Positions 43,030 through 51,390 of a stretch of DNA of 64,000 nucleotides are shown here, in pieces. The notes below the pieces were generated by a model. That model saw nothing but the letters and a program-made list of their open reading frames with translations, ran no database searches and was not told where the DNA came from. The position numbers were made by a program, and so were the translations under genes. The first letter of the stretch is position 1; each line of letters opens with the position of its first letter. This stretch comes from Aestuariimicrobium sp. p3-SID1156. GTDB taxonomy: Bacteria; Actinomycetota; Actinomycetes; Propionibacteriales; Propionibacteriaceae. Location: contig NZ_JALXXB010000004.1 of assembly GCF_025144225.1 (NCBI RefSeq), positions 124,001-188,000 of the forward strand, written 5' to 3'.

Positions 43030-44063
43030 CATTGCCTCCTGAGCGGGCTCATGGCTGGGGGTTCGGGCAGGTGACATGCCACCTGGTGCAGATGGTCAGC
43101 GTCGCGCGCGGCTCTCAAGAGGGGTTCCTCGACACGGCACACTTCCATGACATAAGAGCAGCGGGTATGGAACGGGCATCCGCTCGGCTTGTTAATGGGG
43201 CTCGGAACATCGCCCCGCAGCACGATGCGTTCGCGCCGCGCGGTTTCGTCCATGGTTGGCACTGCCGAGATGAGCGCCTGCGTGTACGGATGCTCGGCGC
43301 GCTCATGCAGGGTGGCCGAATTGAGCACTTCCACTACCTTGCCGAGGTACATCACCATGGTGCGCCGGCTGATGTACTGCGCCACACCCACGTCGTGGGA
43401 GATGAAGAGGATGGATACGCGCGTCTCTCCTTGGACCGTACGAAGGATATTGACGACTTGGGCTTGAATCGAGACGTCGAGCGCGGACACGATCTCATCC
43501 GCGACGATCAGCTCCGGCCGTACCGACAGGCCTCTAGCGATCGAGAGCCGCTGTCGCTGCCCGCCAGAGAACTCGTGCGGGTAGCGCTGGAGGTACTCGG
43601 GGCGGATATTGACCATCTCGCAGACCTCGGTGATGCGGTCAGCACGTTGCTCCGATGAATCCATGCCGTGCACCGAGAGCAACTCCGCGATCGCGTCTCC
43701 CACTCGCTGGCGCGGGTTGAAGGACGTGTACGGATCCTGGAAAATCATCTGAACGCGCTGCCGAAAGGCAAACTCGTCACTCCCACTCGTTCTCGTGACG
43801 TCCTCGAGGCCCTGGCCTAAATCGTATTCGAGTACGCCAGAGGTCGGTCGCTCCAATCGAGCGAGCACCCGCCCAAGGGTGGTCTTGCCGCAGCCGGACT
43901 CGCCGAGGACCGCGACCGTCTCGCCACGGCCGATCTCGAGATCCACGCCGTCCACAGCTTTTACGTCACCTACATGGCGGCGCAAGACACCTCTACGAAC
44001 AGGGAAGTACTTGGTCAGTTTACTGGCTCGATAGAGGGAGGCGATGGCTTCAGTGCCGGTCAC
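43029..44063 (-). CDS. Opp/Dpp-family ABC importer ATPase, OppF-like
   Basis: 344 residues. Walker A GESGCGKTT, signature FSGGQRQRLSIAR, Walker B ELIVADEIVSALDVSIQAQ. The FQDPYTSFNPRQRV stretch and the C-terminal C-rich element with CPFHTRCSYVMEVC are characteristic of the peptide/oligosaccharide importer group. GTG 44063 is chosen since AGGAGG lies seven bases upstream and GTGA overlaps the oppD stop; the longer reading frame adds an Arg-rich head. Energises the OppBC pore together with OppD. Confidence 0.93.
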   Translation of the reverse strand: MTGTEAIASLYRASKLTKYFPVRRGVLRRHVGDVKAVDGVDLEIGRGETVAVLGESGCGKTTLGRVLARLERPTSGVLEYDLGQGLEDVTRTSGSDEFAFRQRVQMIFQDPYTSFNPRQRVGDAIAELLSVHGMDSSEQRADRITEVCEMVNIRPEYLQRYPHEFSGGQRQRLSIARGLSVRPELIVADEIVSALDVSIQAQVVNILRTVQGETRVSILFISHDVGVAQYISRRTMVMYLGKVVEVLNSATLHERAEHPYTQALISAVPTMDETARRERIVLRGDVPSPINKPSGCPFHTRCSYVMEVCRVEEPLLRAARDADHLHQVACHLPEPPAMSPLRRQ

Positions 44064-45133
44064 GTGCGAGCCTCCTGACCGGAGGAGTCTTCGACTCTGG
44101 CGTCGTCCCTTCTGGAGCATTCCGACATCCCGTCCTCATCGAGCAGCACACAACGGGCCACATGTCCATCTGCGGCTTGTCGGAAGGCGATCTTGCCTGT
44201 CAGACATCTGTCCTGGACGTAGGGACAGCGACCAGCAAACTCGCAGCCGTCGGTCACCGACGCCGGTGAAGGCGTTTGTCCGGCGATCGTGCGCAGGGGG
44301 ACGTTGGGGTCCATACCCATGAAGGGCACTGACTGAAGCAGGGCCTGTGTGTAAGGGTGCTGAGGATTCTTCAGCACCTGCTCGCGAGAGCCGTGTTCCA
44401 CTACGCGGCCGAGGTACATGACCGCGACATCATCCGCGACCTCAGAGACCAGCCCCATGTTGTGGGTGATCAGAACGACCGTCTTGCCCGCCTCCTGCTG
44501 CAGCGTCTTGAGCAGTTCCATGATCTGGGCCTGAATCGTTACGTCCAGCGCCGTAGTCGGTTCATCCGCTATTAGTAGATCCGGGTCGCAGATCATCGCC
44601 ATCGCAATCATCACGCGCTGCCGCATCCCGCCAGAGAACTCATGGGGATAGGCGTCAACGCGGCGTTCTGCGTCCGGGATACCTAGCCTGGAGAACATCT
44701 TGACCACTAACTCACGCGCCTCGCGGCGGGAGATCTTGCGGTGCTGATGCAGGTTCTCTGCAACTTGGCGCCCGACCTTGTGAGCTGGGTTCAACGAAGA
44801 CATGGTGTCTTGGAAGATCATGCCGATCCGAGCGCCGCGGATCCCTCGGATCTGCGCCCCGTATCGCGACATCGAGCTGATCTCTTGGTCTCGACCATCG
44901 ACGGTAAACAACACTCGTCCACCTGTGATCTCGCCATTTTCGGGTAGCAGCTGGACGACGCTGTGGACCGTCACCGATTTGCCACAGCCTGACTCTCCCA
45001 CGATGCACAGGAAACTGCCGCGCTCAATGTCGAGACTTACCTGGCGCAGGATGTGCACCTCCCCCTCGGATGTTGTGAACTTCACATCAAGATCCTGAAT
45101 CGAGAGGATCGGATCGGTCCCAAGCCGACTCAT
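44060..45133 (-). CDS. Opp/Dpp-family ABC importer ATPase, OppD-like
   Basis: 357 residues. Walker [10 protein letters not shown], signature [14 protein letters not shown], Walker [20 protein letters not shown]-loop ITHNMG. The C-terminal oligopeptide-type motif contains [14 protein letters not shown]. Its ATG overlaps the oppC stop and its stop overlaps the oppF start, so the three genes are translationally chained. Confidence 0.95.
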   Translation of the reverse strand: MSRLGTDPILSIQDLDVKFTTSEGEVHILRQVSLDIERGSFLCIVGESGCGKSVTVHSVVQLLPENGEITGGRVLFTVDGRDQEISSMSRYGAQIRGIRGARIGMIFQDTMSSLNPAHKVGRQVAENLHQHRKISRREARELVVKMFSRLGIPDAERRVDAYPHEFSGGMRQRVMIAMAMICDPDLLIADEPTTALDVTIQAQIMELLKTLQQEAGKTVVLITHNMGLVSEVADDVAVMYLGRVVEHGSREQVLKNPQHPYTQALLQSVPFMGMDPNVPLRTIAGQTPSPASVTDGCEFAGRCPYVQDRCLTGKIAFRQAADGHVARCVLLDEDGMSECSRRDDARVEDSSGQEART

Positions 45134-46116
45134 GACTCGACCCTCTTTCCGAGCAGATTGTCCCGAAGGATCTTGCGCACTGGGGTTCTACGCGTCTTGG
45201 GGTCAAGGACATCGCGCAGACCGTCACCGACAAAGTTGATTCCAGTGACGAAGATGATGATCGCGAGGGCTGGTGCGACCCACAGCCACCAGTAGGACTT
45301 CATCACCTCAGATGACTCGGCTGCCGAAAGTAAGTTACCCCACGTTGGGGTAGTCACGGGGACGCCTAAGCCGAGGAAGCTCAGACCCGCCTCAGCGATG
45401 ATGTAGTGGGCGATGTTGATCGTGAATGCCACCACGATGGGGCTGAGAGCGTTCGGCAGCATGTGCTTGAACACGATCCGCGGTCGGGAGTACCCGAACG
45501 AGCGTGTGGCCTCGACGAAGGTCTCCTCGCGCAGGGACATGAACTCACTACGTACGAGTCTGAATGTCGTCATCCATCCGGAAAGCGCGAACACGAGCAC
45601 CACATTGTTGACGCCTTGGCCGAGCAGGGACACGAAGATCATTACGAGGATCAGGTTCGGAAACGTCATCACGACCTCAGAGATGCGCATGAGAATGCCA
45701 TCGATTGGACCGCGCATGTACCCCGCAATTGCACCCAATACCGTCCCGAGAAGAGTCTCGAGTAGTGAAGCAGCGACCCCGACGTAAATAGAGGTCCGAG
45801 CCCCGTGCAGCACGCGCGCGAACACATCTCGACCGAGTTGATCGGTACCCAGCCAATGGTCGGCGCTGGGTGGCTGTCGTGACTGAGCGGGATTCATTTG
45901 CGTCGGGCTGTAACCCGTGATTTGTTCAGCGAACACGGCAGCCAGGACCATCAGTACAATGACCGTCAGGCCAAGCATCGCGTTGCGATTGTGCAGGAAC
46001 GACCTCGCATAGGCGTGGAGCGATGACTCTGGTTTGCGGAGGGCTTGTCGCCCTGCCTGCCGGGGAGTCGGAACAGGCTGTAGGGAAGAAGCGGCGTTGT
46101 GGGTGTGGGAGCTCAT
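45130..46116 (-). CDS. Opp/Dpp-family ABC importer permease, OppC-like
   Basis: 328 residues. A cytosolic N-terminus rich in Ser and Gln (1-45) precedes six membrane helices. HWLGTDQLGRDVFARVLHGARTS is the hallmark OppC/DppC segment, and the EAA-type loop is in EATRSFGYSRPRIVFKHMLPNAL. It starts nine bases after oppB ends. Confidence 0.95.
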   Translation of the reverse strand: MSSHTHNAASSLQPVPTPRQAGRQALRKPESSLHAYARSFLHNRNAMLGLTVIVLMVLAAVFAEQITGYSPTQMNPAQSRQPPSADHWLGTDQLGRDVFARVLHGARTSIYVGVAASLLETLLGTVLGAIAGYMRGPIDGILMRISEVVMTFPNLILVMIFVSLLGQGVNNVVLVFALSGWMTTFRLVRSEFMSLREETFVEATRSFGYSRPRIVFKHMLPNALSPIVVAFTINIAHYIIAEAGLSFLGLGVPVTTPTWGNLLSAAESSEVMKSYWWLWVAPALAIIIFVTGINFVGDGLRDVLDPKTRRTPVRKILRDNLLGKRVES

Positions 46117-46125
46117 GCTAGTTCC

Positions 46126-47079
46126 TTAGCTCAGTCGCACGCGGGGATCGAGAATGGACTTGACGACGTCGATCAGGAAGCTGGCGAACAAGATCATGAG
46201 CGCAATAAGCATGCTGGTCACCATAATTACCGGATAGTCCGAACTCGATACCGCCGAGACCACGGTGTGTCCAATGCCGGGCCAACGAAAGATCGTTTCG
46301 ATGAGCACCGATCCGCCGACCAGCAGAGGCAAACGGAAGGCCAGAATCACCATCACAGGTCCCAAGGAGTTCCGGAAGACGTGGCCATACAACACCTTCC
46401 ATTCTGGGACGCCCTTGCTGCGCGCTGTTTTCACGAATTCCTTGCCCATGGTGTCGAGGACCGAGTTTCGGGTGTAACGGATTAGTACGGCAAGCATGCC
46501 GAAGGTAAGGGCGGCTACGGGTAGAACTAACTGTGGCAGACGATCCAGGAAAGTGATCTGGCCAGGAAGCATTCGGCCACCCGCGGGCAGCCAGCCGAGG
46601 CGGTACGAGAAAATTTGCAACAAGGCTATGCCAAAGAAGAAGTCCGGCACAGCAATGCCGATCACCGCGATCGTTCGCGCGAGCTTGTCAGCGATTCCGC
46701 CGGGCTTTGCGCCGGCGAAGAGTCCTAGACTCAGAGCGATAGTGGTGGAGAGTAGCATGGCCAGCCCCACCAGCTCAAGGGTCGCGGGCAACCGTAACGC
46801 AAGTATGTCCGAGATTCTCTGGCCCGAGGAAATGCTGTATCCAAAGTCACCGGTGACCATGTTGCCCAGCCAACGTAAGTACTGGATGGGCAAGGGGGCG
46901 TTGAGGCCCAGTGATTCACGCAGTCGTTCCAGGTTGGCCGGATCGTTGGCCGCATCCGGAGGCACCATGTACAGGATGGGATCCACGGGGGAAAGGCGGA
47001 TCGCAAAGAAAATCAGCATGCTGATTAATAGGGCCATGGGCACGAGAATCAAAATCCGTCTAATGAGGAAGGTGATCAC
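46126..47079 (-). CDS. Opp/Dpp-family ABC importer permease, OppB-like
   Basis: 317 residues, six helices. RRILILVPMALLISMLIF and the following PVDP segment are typical of OppB; the EAA loop is in KTARSKGVPEWKVLYGHVFRNSL. The GTG start at 47079 is supported by the family's usual beginning. Codon use here (TTA, ATA, AGT codons) is richer in A/T than in the genes left and right of the block. Confidence 0.94.
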   Translation of the reverse strand: MITFLIRRILILVPMALLISMLIFFAIRLSPVDPILYMVPPDAANDPANLERLRESLGLNAPLPIQYLRWLGNMVTGDFGYSISSGQRISDILALRLPATLELVGLAMLLSTTIALSLGLFAGAKPGGIADKLARTIAVIGIAVPDFFFGIALLQIFSYRLGWLPAGGRMLPGQITFLDRLPQLVLPVAALTFGMLAVLIRYTRNSVLDTMGKEFVKTARSKGVPEWKVLYGHVFRNSLGPVMVILAFRLPLLVGGSVLIETIFRWPGIGHTVVSAVSSSDYPVIMVTSMLIALMILFASFLIDVVKSILDPRVRLS

Positions 47080-47154
47080 CGCTCACTCCGATCTGCATCA
47101 GATAGCAGGCTCACATCGCCGGCGCGGATCAACGAGCCGACCCGCGCCCCGAGG

Positions 47155-48783
47155 TCAGGACAACTTCCATTTTGCGAAGTTGTTGTCGTAGATATACAGC
47201 GGATTTCCAAACTTGGCGGTACCGTTGATGCGCTTGCTGACGAACACGTGTTGCTGCAAGCGATAAAGTGGCATTTTGAGCTGCTTGTCCTGCTCGAGTT
47301 TTTGCAACTCGCCTAGGATCTTCTGGCGTTCACCCTGATCTACCGTCTGGTTCAACTTGGCGTTAAGTGCGTCAAATTCTGGTTGCGCACCTATAATTTG
47401 CCCGAAGGTCGGATTGTTGGAGTACTCGGAGTACCACTCGCCGACACTAAAGGCCGATAGTCCCTTGAAAGCAATGTCATATTTGCGCGTGGAGTAGAGC
47501 TCCGAGGTTGCATCACCCTGGAACTTGAGCACCTCAACCTTCATGCCGAGCTCCATCAATTGCTGCGCGACAGCCGTCATGAAATTGATGGAGGTCTGGT
47601 CATCGTAATAGTAACGCAGGCGCAGTGTCCGATTCATGTCGACACCGGCCTCCTTAAGGAGTTCCTTGGCCCTGTTTTGGTCGAACGTGTACTGCTCGAT
47701 TGTAGTGTCATGCCCTTCCATCCCCTCGGGAACACCAGAGGCGATTATCTTGCCAACATTCGGGTAAAGGCCACCTACCAAACTCTTCCAATCAATGCCG
47801 TACCGGAGGGCCTCGCGTGCCTTGACGTTTGTCATAGGGTTGGAGTTGTCAGAGAGGTTGAACACGAAATATCGGTAGAACAGTACGTCGACGGGGTTAT
47901 CGGTGAACGTGTCGACTTCGGCCATCGCCTTGATGATCTCTGGATCGTTCGTCGCGAAGTAATCGAGCTTCCCGGATTTTGCATCGGATGCCGGGTCCGT
48001 GCTGCGAACTACGTTGATTTTTTGGATGCTCGGCTTGGCGCCCTCGTAGTTCTGGTTGGGGACCAAGGTGATGAAGTTACCCTGGCTCAGTTGTCCCACC
48101 TCGAAGGGGCCAGATGTGATCGGCTTCCTCCAATACGCGTCGGTGTCCATCTTCAACGGGTCGGACTTTTCAAGTGCGTGCCTTGGGAGAATCATGAATT
48201 GCGCCAGCACCGGCTTCAGGTCGCCAACGGGGTTGCTTAGAGCGATCGTCACCTTCTGTCCGTCGACCTTGACTCCGCTCAGATCGCTCGTCTTACCCCC
48301 GATGACCTCTTGGGCCCCCTCGATCTGCTTGAACGCCGTGACATAGATCGCGTTGGCCTTCGCGGCGCGCAAGATCGTCGATAGGGACCAGGCCACGTCG
48401 TCACCCGTGATGGGTTTGCCATCCGACCATTTGAGGCCATCCTTGAGCGTGACTGTGAAGGTCTTGCCGTCTTCGGCGAGCTCGGAGCTAGCAGCTAGAT
48501 CGTCCTTGACATCAGTGAGGTTGGGTTCGGCGCGGAAGAGACCACGGAACATGACAGCTTGGGACAGGGCGCCCGAATTGAACCATGGGGTGCCGATCTG
48601 GTCGAGTGTGGCACCTTGGCCGAGGCTCTCGACGACATTGATGGTCGAGTTGTCCCCACCCGACTGCCCACCGTTGGCGCCGGTTGAGCCGGTGGTCTGG
48701 GAGTCAGGCTGAGCGCTGCAGCCGACGGATACAAGAGATAGCCCCATGAGGGCGGAGACACAAGTGCGGCGGGAGAACTGCAT
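47155..48783 (-). CDS. Opp-family solute-binding lipoprotein, OppA-like
   Basis: 542-residue SBP_bac_5 receptor. Signal with RR, hydrophobic core and lipobox VSVGC (Cys near residue 22), then a Gly/Ser/Thr linker. Body motifs are FRAEPNL, FTVTLKDGLKWSDGKPITGDDVAWSL, EALRYGIDW and YDIAFKG. Such receptors bind peptides, nickel chelates or, in several bacteria, oligosaccharides. The glycosidase-like and aldolase genes in the same operon favour a sugar ligand here. AGGAG lies five bases before the ATG. First gene of the operon and divergent from the GntR-type regulator. Confidence 0.93.
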   Translation of the reverse strand: MQFSRRTCVSALMGLSLVSVGCSAQPDSQTTGSTGANGGQSGGDNSTINVVESLGQGATLDQIGTPWFNSGALSQAVMFRGLFRAEPNLTDVKDDLAASSELAEDGKTFTVTLKDGLKWSDGKPITGDDVAWSLSTILRAAKANAIYVTAFKQIEGAQEVIGGKTSDLSGVKVDGQKVTIALSNPVGDLKPVLAQFMILPRHALEKSDPLKMDTDAYWRKPITSGPFEVGQLSQGNFITLVPNQNYEGAKPSIQKINVVRSTDPASDAKSGKLDYFATNDPEIIKAMAEVDTFTDNPVDVLFYRYFVFNLSDNSNPMTNVKAREALRYGIDWKSLVGGLYPNVGKIIASGVPEGMEGHDTTIEQYTFDQNRAKELLKEAGVDMNRTLRLRYYYDDQTSINFMTAVAQQLMELGMKVEVLKFQGDATSELYSTRKYDIAFKGLSAFSVGEWYSEYSNNPTFGQIIGAQPEFDALNAKLNQTVDQGERQKILGELQKLEQDKQLKMPLYRLQQHVFVSKRINGTAKFGNPLYIYDNNFAKWKLS

Positions 48784-48933
48784 GGAAACTCCTGAGAGGG
48801 ATCGGCGTTGATTCCTTGGACCATTCAGCGCTGATGGCCTCGTTCAATCAGGGAGCAGCGGCGCTGAAGCTCACCTTGAGTACAACAGATATGATCACCG
48901 TCGTCAAGGGGTAGAAGTCATACTATGTCTTGG

Positions 48934-48939
48934 TAGTCT
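48934..48939 (+). promoter_or_regulatory. -10 box of the GntR-type gene (leaderless)
   Basis: TAGTCT ends six bases before GTG 48946. It lies within ACTA-N8-TAGT (48922-48937), a weak inverted repeat that could be a self-operator. Confidence 0.5.
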
Positions 48940-48945
48940 GGGAGG

Positions 48946-49656
48946 GTGACGCTCACTCATAAGTCAAAACGTGATGATGCGGCGGCTTCTCTAATTCGCT
49001 ACATACTGGACGAACGCCTACGCCCGGGAGATCCTCTTCCGTCCGAGGCGGAGTTGCTTGACCTGCTTCGCGCGGGACGCACGAGCCTGCGTGAGGCGAT
49101 GCGCGAGCTGGAGGCGACCAGCATCGTCGAGGTGCGCCACGGGAGTGGGGCCTCGGTGGGACATTTGACCCTCCGGTCACTGCACACCGAGCTGCTCTTC
49201 CATGCCCGTCTGGCTGAGGACCCCGAAGATGGTCTCCGCCGAATCGTGGAGGTGCGTGAAGCGCTGGAGCTCGGACTCGTCACGGCACTGGCGGGCAACG
49301 GATGCAGGCCAGGACGGGTGAAGCTGATCGAGCTCTTGCAACAGATGGATGCTGAGGCCCGGAGCGGACATATCAATCTGGATACCGACCGCGCCTTCCA
49401 TTTGGCCCTTTATGAGCCACTCGAGAACCCTGTGGTGATGGCAGTACTCAGCGCGTTGTGGGACACAATCAGCGAACTCATGCCCCCGGTGCAAGCCAAC
49501 CGTCGCGCAGCAGAAGCCGTCGCAGATCGTCACCACTCCATCCTGCTCGCCGTCGAAGCCAGCGACCCGCGCGGCGCTCGGGCCGCCATGCAGATGCACT
49601 TCGACAACCTCCGAGACCGCCTCGGCATGTCTAGACCAGCGGCGGAGAACCCATGA
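48946..49656 (+). CDS. FadR-subfamily GntR transcriptional regulator
   Basis: 236 residues. The N-terminal winged helix has IRYILDERLRPGDPLPSEAELLDLLRAGRTSLREAMRELEATSIVEVRHGSGA. The FCD ligand domain has EVREALELGLV, DTDRAFHLALYEP and DRHHSILLAVEASD with His residues placed as metal ligands. FCD regulators usually sense small organic acids such as sugar acids. It is divergent from oppA across 162 bases and is most likely the repressor of the opp operon, released by an intermediate of the pathway. Confidence 0.92.
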   Translation: MTLTHKSKRDDAAASLIRYILDERLRPGDPLPSEAELLDLLRAGRTSLREAMRELEATSIVEVRHGSGASVGHLTLRSLHTELLFHARLAEDPEDGLRRIVEVREALELGLVTALAGNGCRPGRVKLIELLQQMDAEARSGHINLDTDRAFHLALYEPLENPVVMAVLSALWDTISELMPPVQANRRAAEAVADRHHSILLAVEASDPRGARAAMQMHFDNLRDRLGMSRPAAENP

Positions 49657-49876
49657 TCCGGGCCGTTGGAAGCGACATCGTGACGTGACCGCTACCCATC
49701 AGGTGGTCTGGGCGGAGGCGTTCTTACGCGCGCGTTGCGCTTGAGTCAATGACTGGGCGGTACTGCGTGGCGGCCACTTCCGTTTGGGTGTTTGCCCGGG
49801 TTCGGCGTGGTGGCGAGCGAGTCCGCCGCGCCACCGAGCTTCACCCAACGGCACAAAGGATTAGACCCCTTCCTGG
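49657..49876. other. Right flank of the opp block, no gene seen
   Basis: About 220 bases without coding signs on either strand. It contains short GCGCG runs and an imperfect GGTGGCG/CGCCACC inverted pair (about 49809-49835). It separates the GntR gene from a broken-looking reading frame next to mtnN, so a recombination junction may lie here. No tRNA or integrase was found. Confidence 0.4.
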
Positions 49877-49984
49877 CTAGATGCCGAACACCAAATCATG
49901 ATCGGTGATGGGGATCACATAGCGTCTCACGCTGGGCTGCGCGACCCAGTCCAGGAGCTCGGCGTTGCGCGCGTCCTCAGCCAT
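49877..49984 (-). pseudogene. Possible truncated 5' end of a gene downstream of mtnN
   Basis: A 35-codon frame starts at ATG 49984 inside the end of mtnN (ATGGCTGA overlap, the coupling style of this genome) and stops at TAG 49877. Its composition is coding-like, with the middle reading ELLDWVAQPSVRRYVIP and ending DLVFGI. It looks like the N-terminus of a longer protein cut off at the edge of the opp block. A genuine micro-protein cannot be excluded. The original family is not recognised. Confidence 0.4.
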
Positions 49985-50720
49985 CCAGTAGCGCCACCAC
50001 GATGTCGGCGGCGCGCTCGGAGACATTGCCCACCCGCTGCTCGTGCTCCTCGGCGGCCGCCGGACCGCAGAGGTCGCTGATCCCGCGCACGGAGACGAAA
50101 CCGACGCCGTAGCTGTGGCACACCTGGGCGATCGCGGTCGACTCCATGTCCACAGCGATCACGTCGGGGAAGTTGGCCAGCACAGCGTCCAGCAGAGGCC
50201 CCTGCACGAAGACATCACCGGACGCGAAGGGGCCGGCGACCACGCCTTCTGCGCCCTGCACCGCACTGCGAGCGGCAGCATCGGAGCTGAAGCTGGCCGG
50301 CATGCCGGGAATCTGGCCCATGTCGTAGCCGAAGCCCACGGCGTCCGCGGTGGAGTAGCGGAGCGAGGTGGACACGGCGACGTCGCCGATGCCGACCTTG
50401 CCGCGAATGCCGCCCGCCGAGCCGACCGAAATGACCCAATCGGGCAGGTAGCGGTGCAGGGCCGCGACGGCAGCCGAGGCGGCGTTCACCGTGCCGATGC
50501 CGCTGTGGACCAGCACCACGTCATGGTCGCGCAGGGCGGCGGTGCGCATGAGGGCGCCGCCGACCTGGAAGGCCTCGCCCTGCTCCTCGGAGCGCTCGAC
50601 GAAGGGCTCGATCTCCGGGGCCATCGCAGCGATGATGACCGCCTGGACCGGGATGCGTGGGTCGTCGGGTTCGGCATCCGTACCGAGGGGGGAGTGGTCG
50701 AGCTCAGGGTCGAGGTTCAC
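49977..50720 (-). CDS. mtnN: 5'-methylthioadenosine/S-adenosylhomocysteine nucleosidase
   Basis: 247 residues. Hydrolyses SAH to adenine and S-ribosylhomocysteine, the substrate of LuxS, and also methylthioadenosine. Motifs are [12 protein letters not shown] at the start of the fold, [16 protein letters not shown], the nucleoside-binding [12 protein letters not shown] with the key Glu, and VRGISDLCG. An N-terminal extension of about 25 residues precedes the fold. GTG 50720 overlaps the luxS stop (GTGA), so luxS and mtnN are one coupled operon. Confidence 0.95.
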   Translation of the reverse strand: MNLDPELDHSPLGTDAEPDDPRIPVQAVIIAAMAPEIEPFVERSEEQGEAFQVGGALMRTAALRDHDVVLVHSGIGTVNAASAAVAALHRYLPDWVISVGSAGGIRGKVGIGDVAVSTSLRYSTADAVGFGYDMGQIPGMPASFSSDAAARSAVQGAEGVVAGPFASGDVFVQGPLLDAVLANFPDVIAVDMESTAIAQVCHSYGVGFVSVRGISDLCGPAAAEEHEQRVGNVSERAADIVVALLDG

Positions 50721-51187
50721 GCCTGGTCCTGCTCCCACTCGCTGCGACGCTCGAGCATGGCGCGGGCCGCGGCCTGGGCTCCGGCCAGGTCATGGCTGGC
50801 AGCCCAACCGCACTGGGTTTCGTTGGCAGCCGGGACCTCGGTGGCGTCAGCGACGTCCTGCAGGGTGGTGGCCAGGGTGTCGAGGAAGGCAGGCATACCG
50901 CCCAGGGCGTCCTGGTTCACGACGGTGACGTAGAAGCCGGTCTGGCAACCCATCGGGCCGACGTCGATGACATTGTCGACGTGGTCGCGGATCTTCTCGG
51001 CCATGGTGTGCTCCAGGGAGTGCACCGTCGGCATCGGCAGGTGGTCACGGTTCGGCTGGCAGAAGCGGACGTCATACTTGGTGATGACGTCCCCGCCCGG
51101 CAGCGATTTGGTGTCAGCGACCCTCACGTACGGCGCGAGAACGGTGCGGTGATCGAGGTTGAAGCTCTCGACATTCATCTGGCCCAT
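50717..51187 (-). CDS. luxS: S-ribosylhomocysteine lyase LuxS
   Basis: 156 residues. Splits S-ribosylhomocysteine into homocysteine and DPD, precursor of AI-2. Zinc ligands are the two His of HSLEH and the Cys in [13 protein letters not shown]; the catalytic Cys is in GPMGCQTGF and the Glu in SLEH. All active residues are present. ATG 51187 follows a TAGCGT box by six bases; the ATG three codons later is an alternative. Coupled with mtnN, giving complete two-step SAH detoxification. No AI-2 receptor is seen in the window, so a signalling role is open. Confidence 0.97.
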   Translation of the reverse strand: MGQMNVESFNLDHRTVLAPYVRVADTKSLPGGDVITKYDVRFCQPNRDHLPMPTVHSLEHTMAEKIRDHVDNVIDVGPMGCQTGFYVTVVNQDALGGMPAFLDTLATTLQDVADATEVPAANETQCGWAASHDLAGAQAAARAMLERRSEWEQDQA

Positions 51188-51193
51188 GGGTCA

Positions 51194-51199
51194 ACGCTA
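51194..51199 (-). promoter_or_regulatory. -10 box of luxS (leaderless)
   Basis: On the minus strand TAGCGT ends six bases before ATG 51187. Confidence 0.6.
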
Positions 51200-51301
51200 G
51201 CTGCTGGAGCCAAGCACCTGCACCTGGGGCGGCCCTCGCGTCGAGGACCTGACGAGGGGAGTACTGCCCCATACATGGTGGGGAAGCTTCTCCCTGAGGC
51301 T

Positions 51302-51334
51302 GTGGCCCCGCACCCTGGAAGGTGACGGGGCCAC
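51302..51334 (-). terminator. Hairpin downstream of glgP
   Basis: GTGGCCCCG plus CACC (51302-51314) pair with GGTG and CGGGGCCAC (51321-51334, one bulged A) around a six-base loop. It is 57 bases after the glgP stop and lacks a U-tract, as many GC-rich actinobacterial terminators do. Confidence 0.6.
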
Positions 51335-51390
51335 GGCGGGAGTCGTCCGGACCGAGCCGATCAGCGGGACCCGGGGAGGGGACGTTCTCC

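Noticed and set aside
40601..49976. Integrative element with integrase, tRNA or att repeats around the opp block
   Set aside because: No integrase, no tRNA and no direct repeats were found at either edge; only composition and the broken frame suggest transfer.
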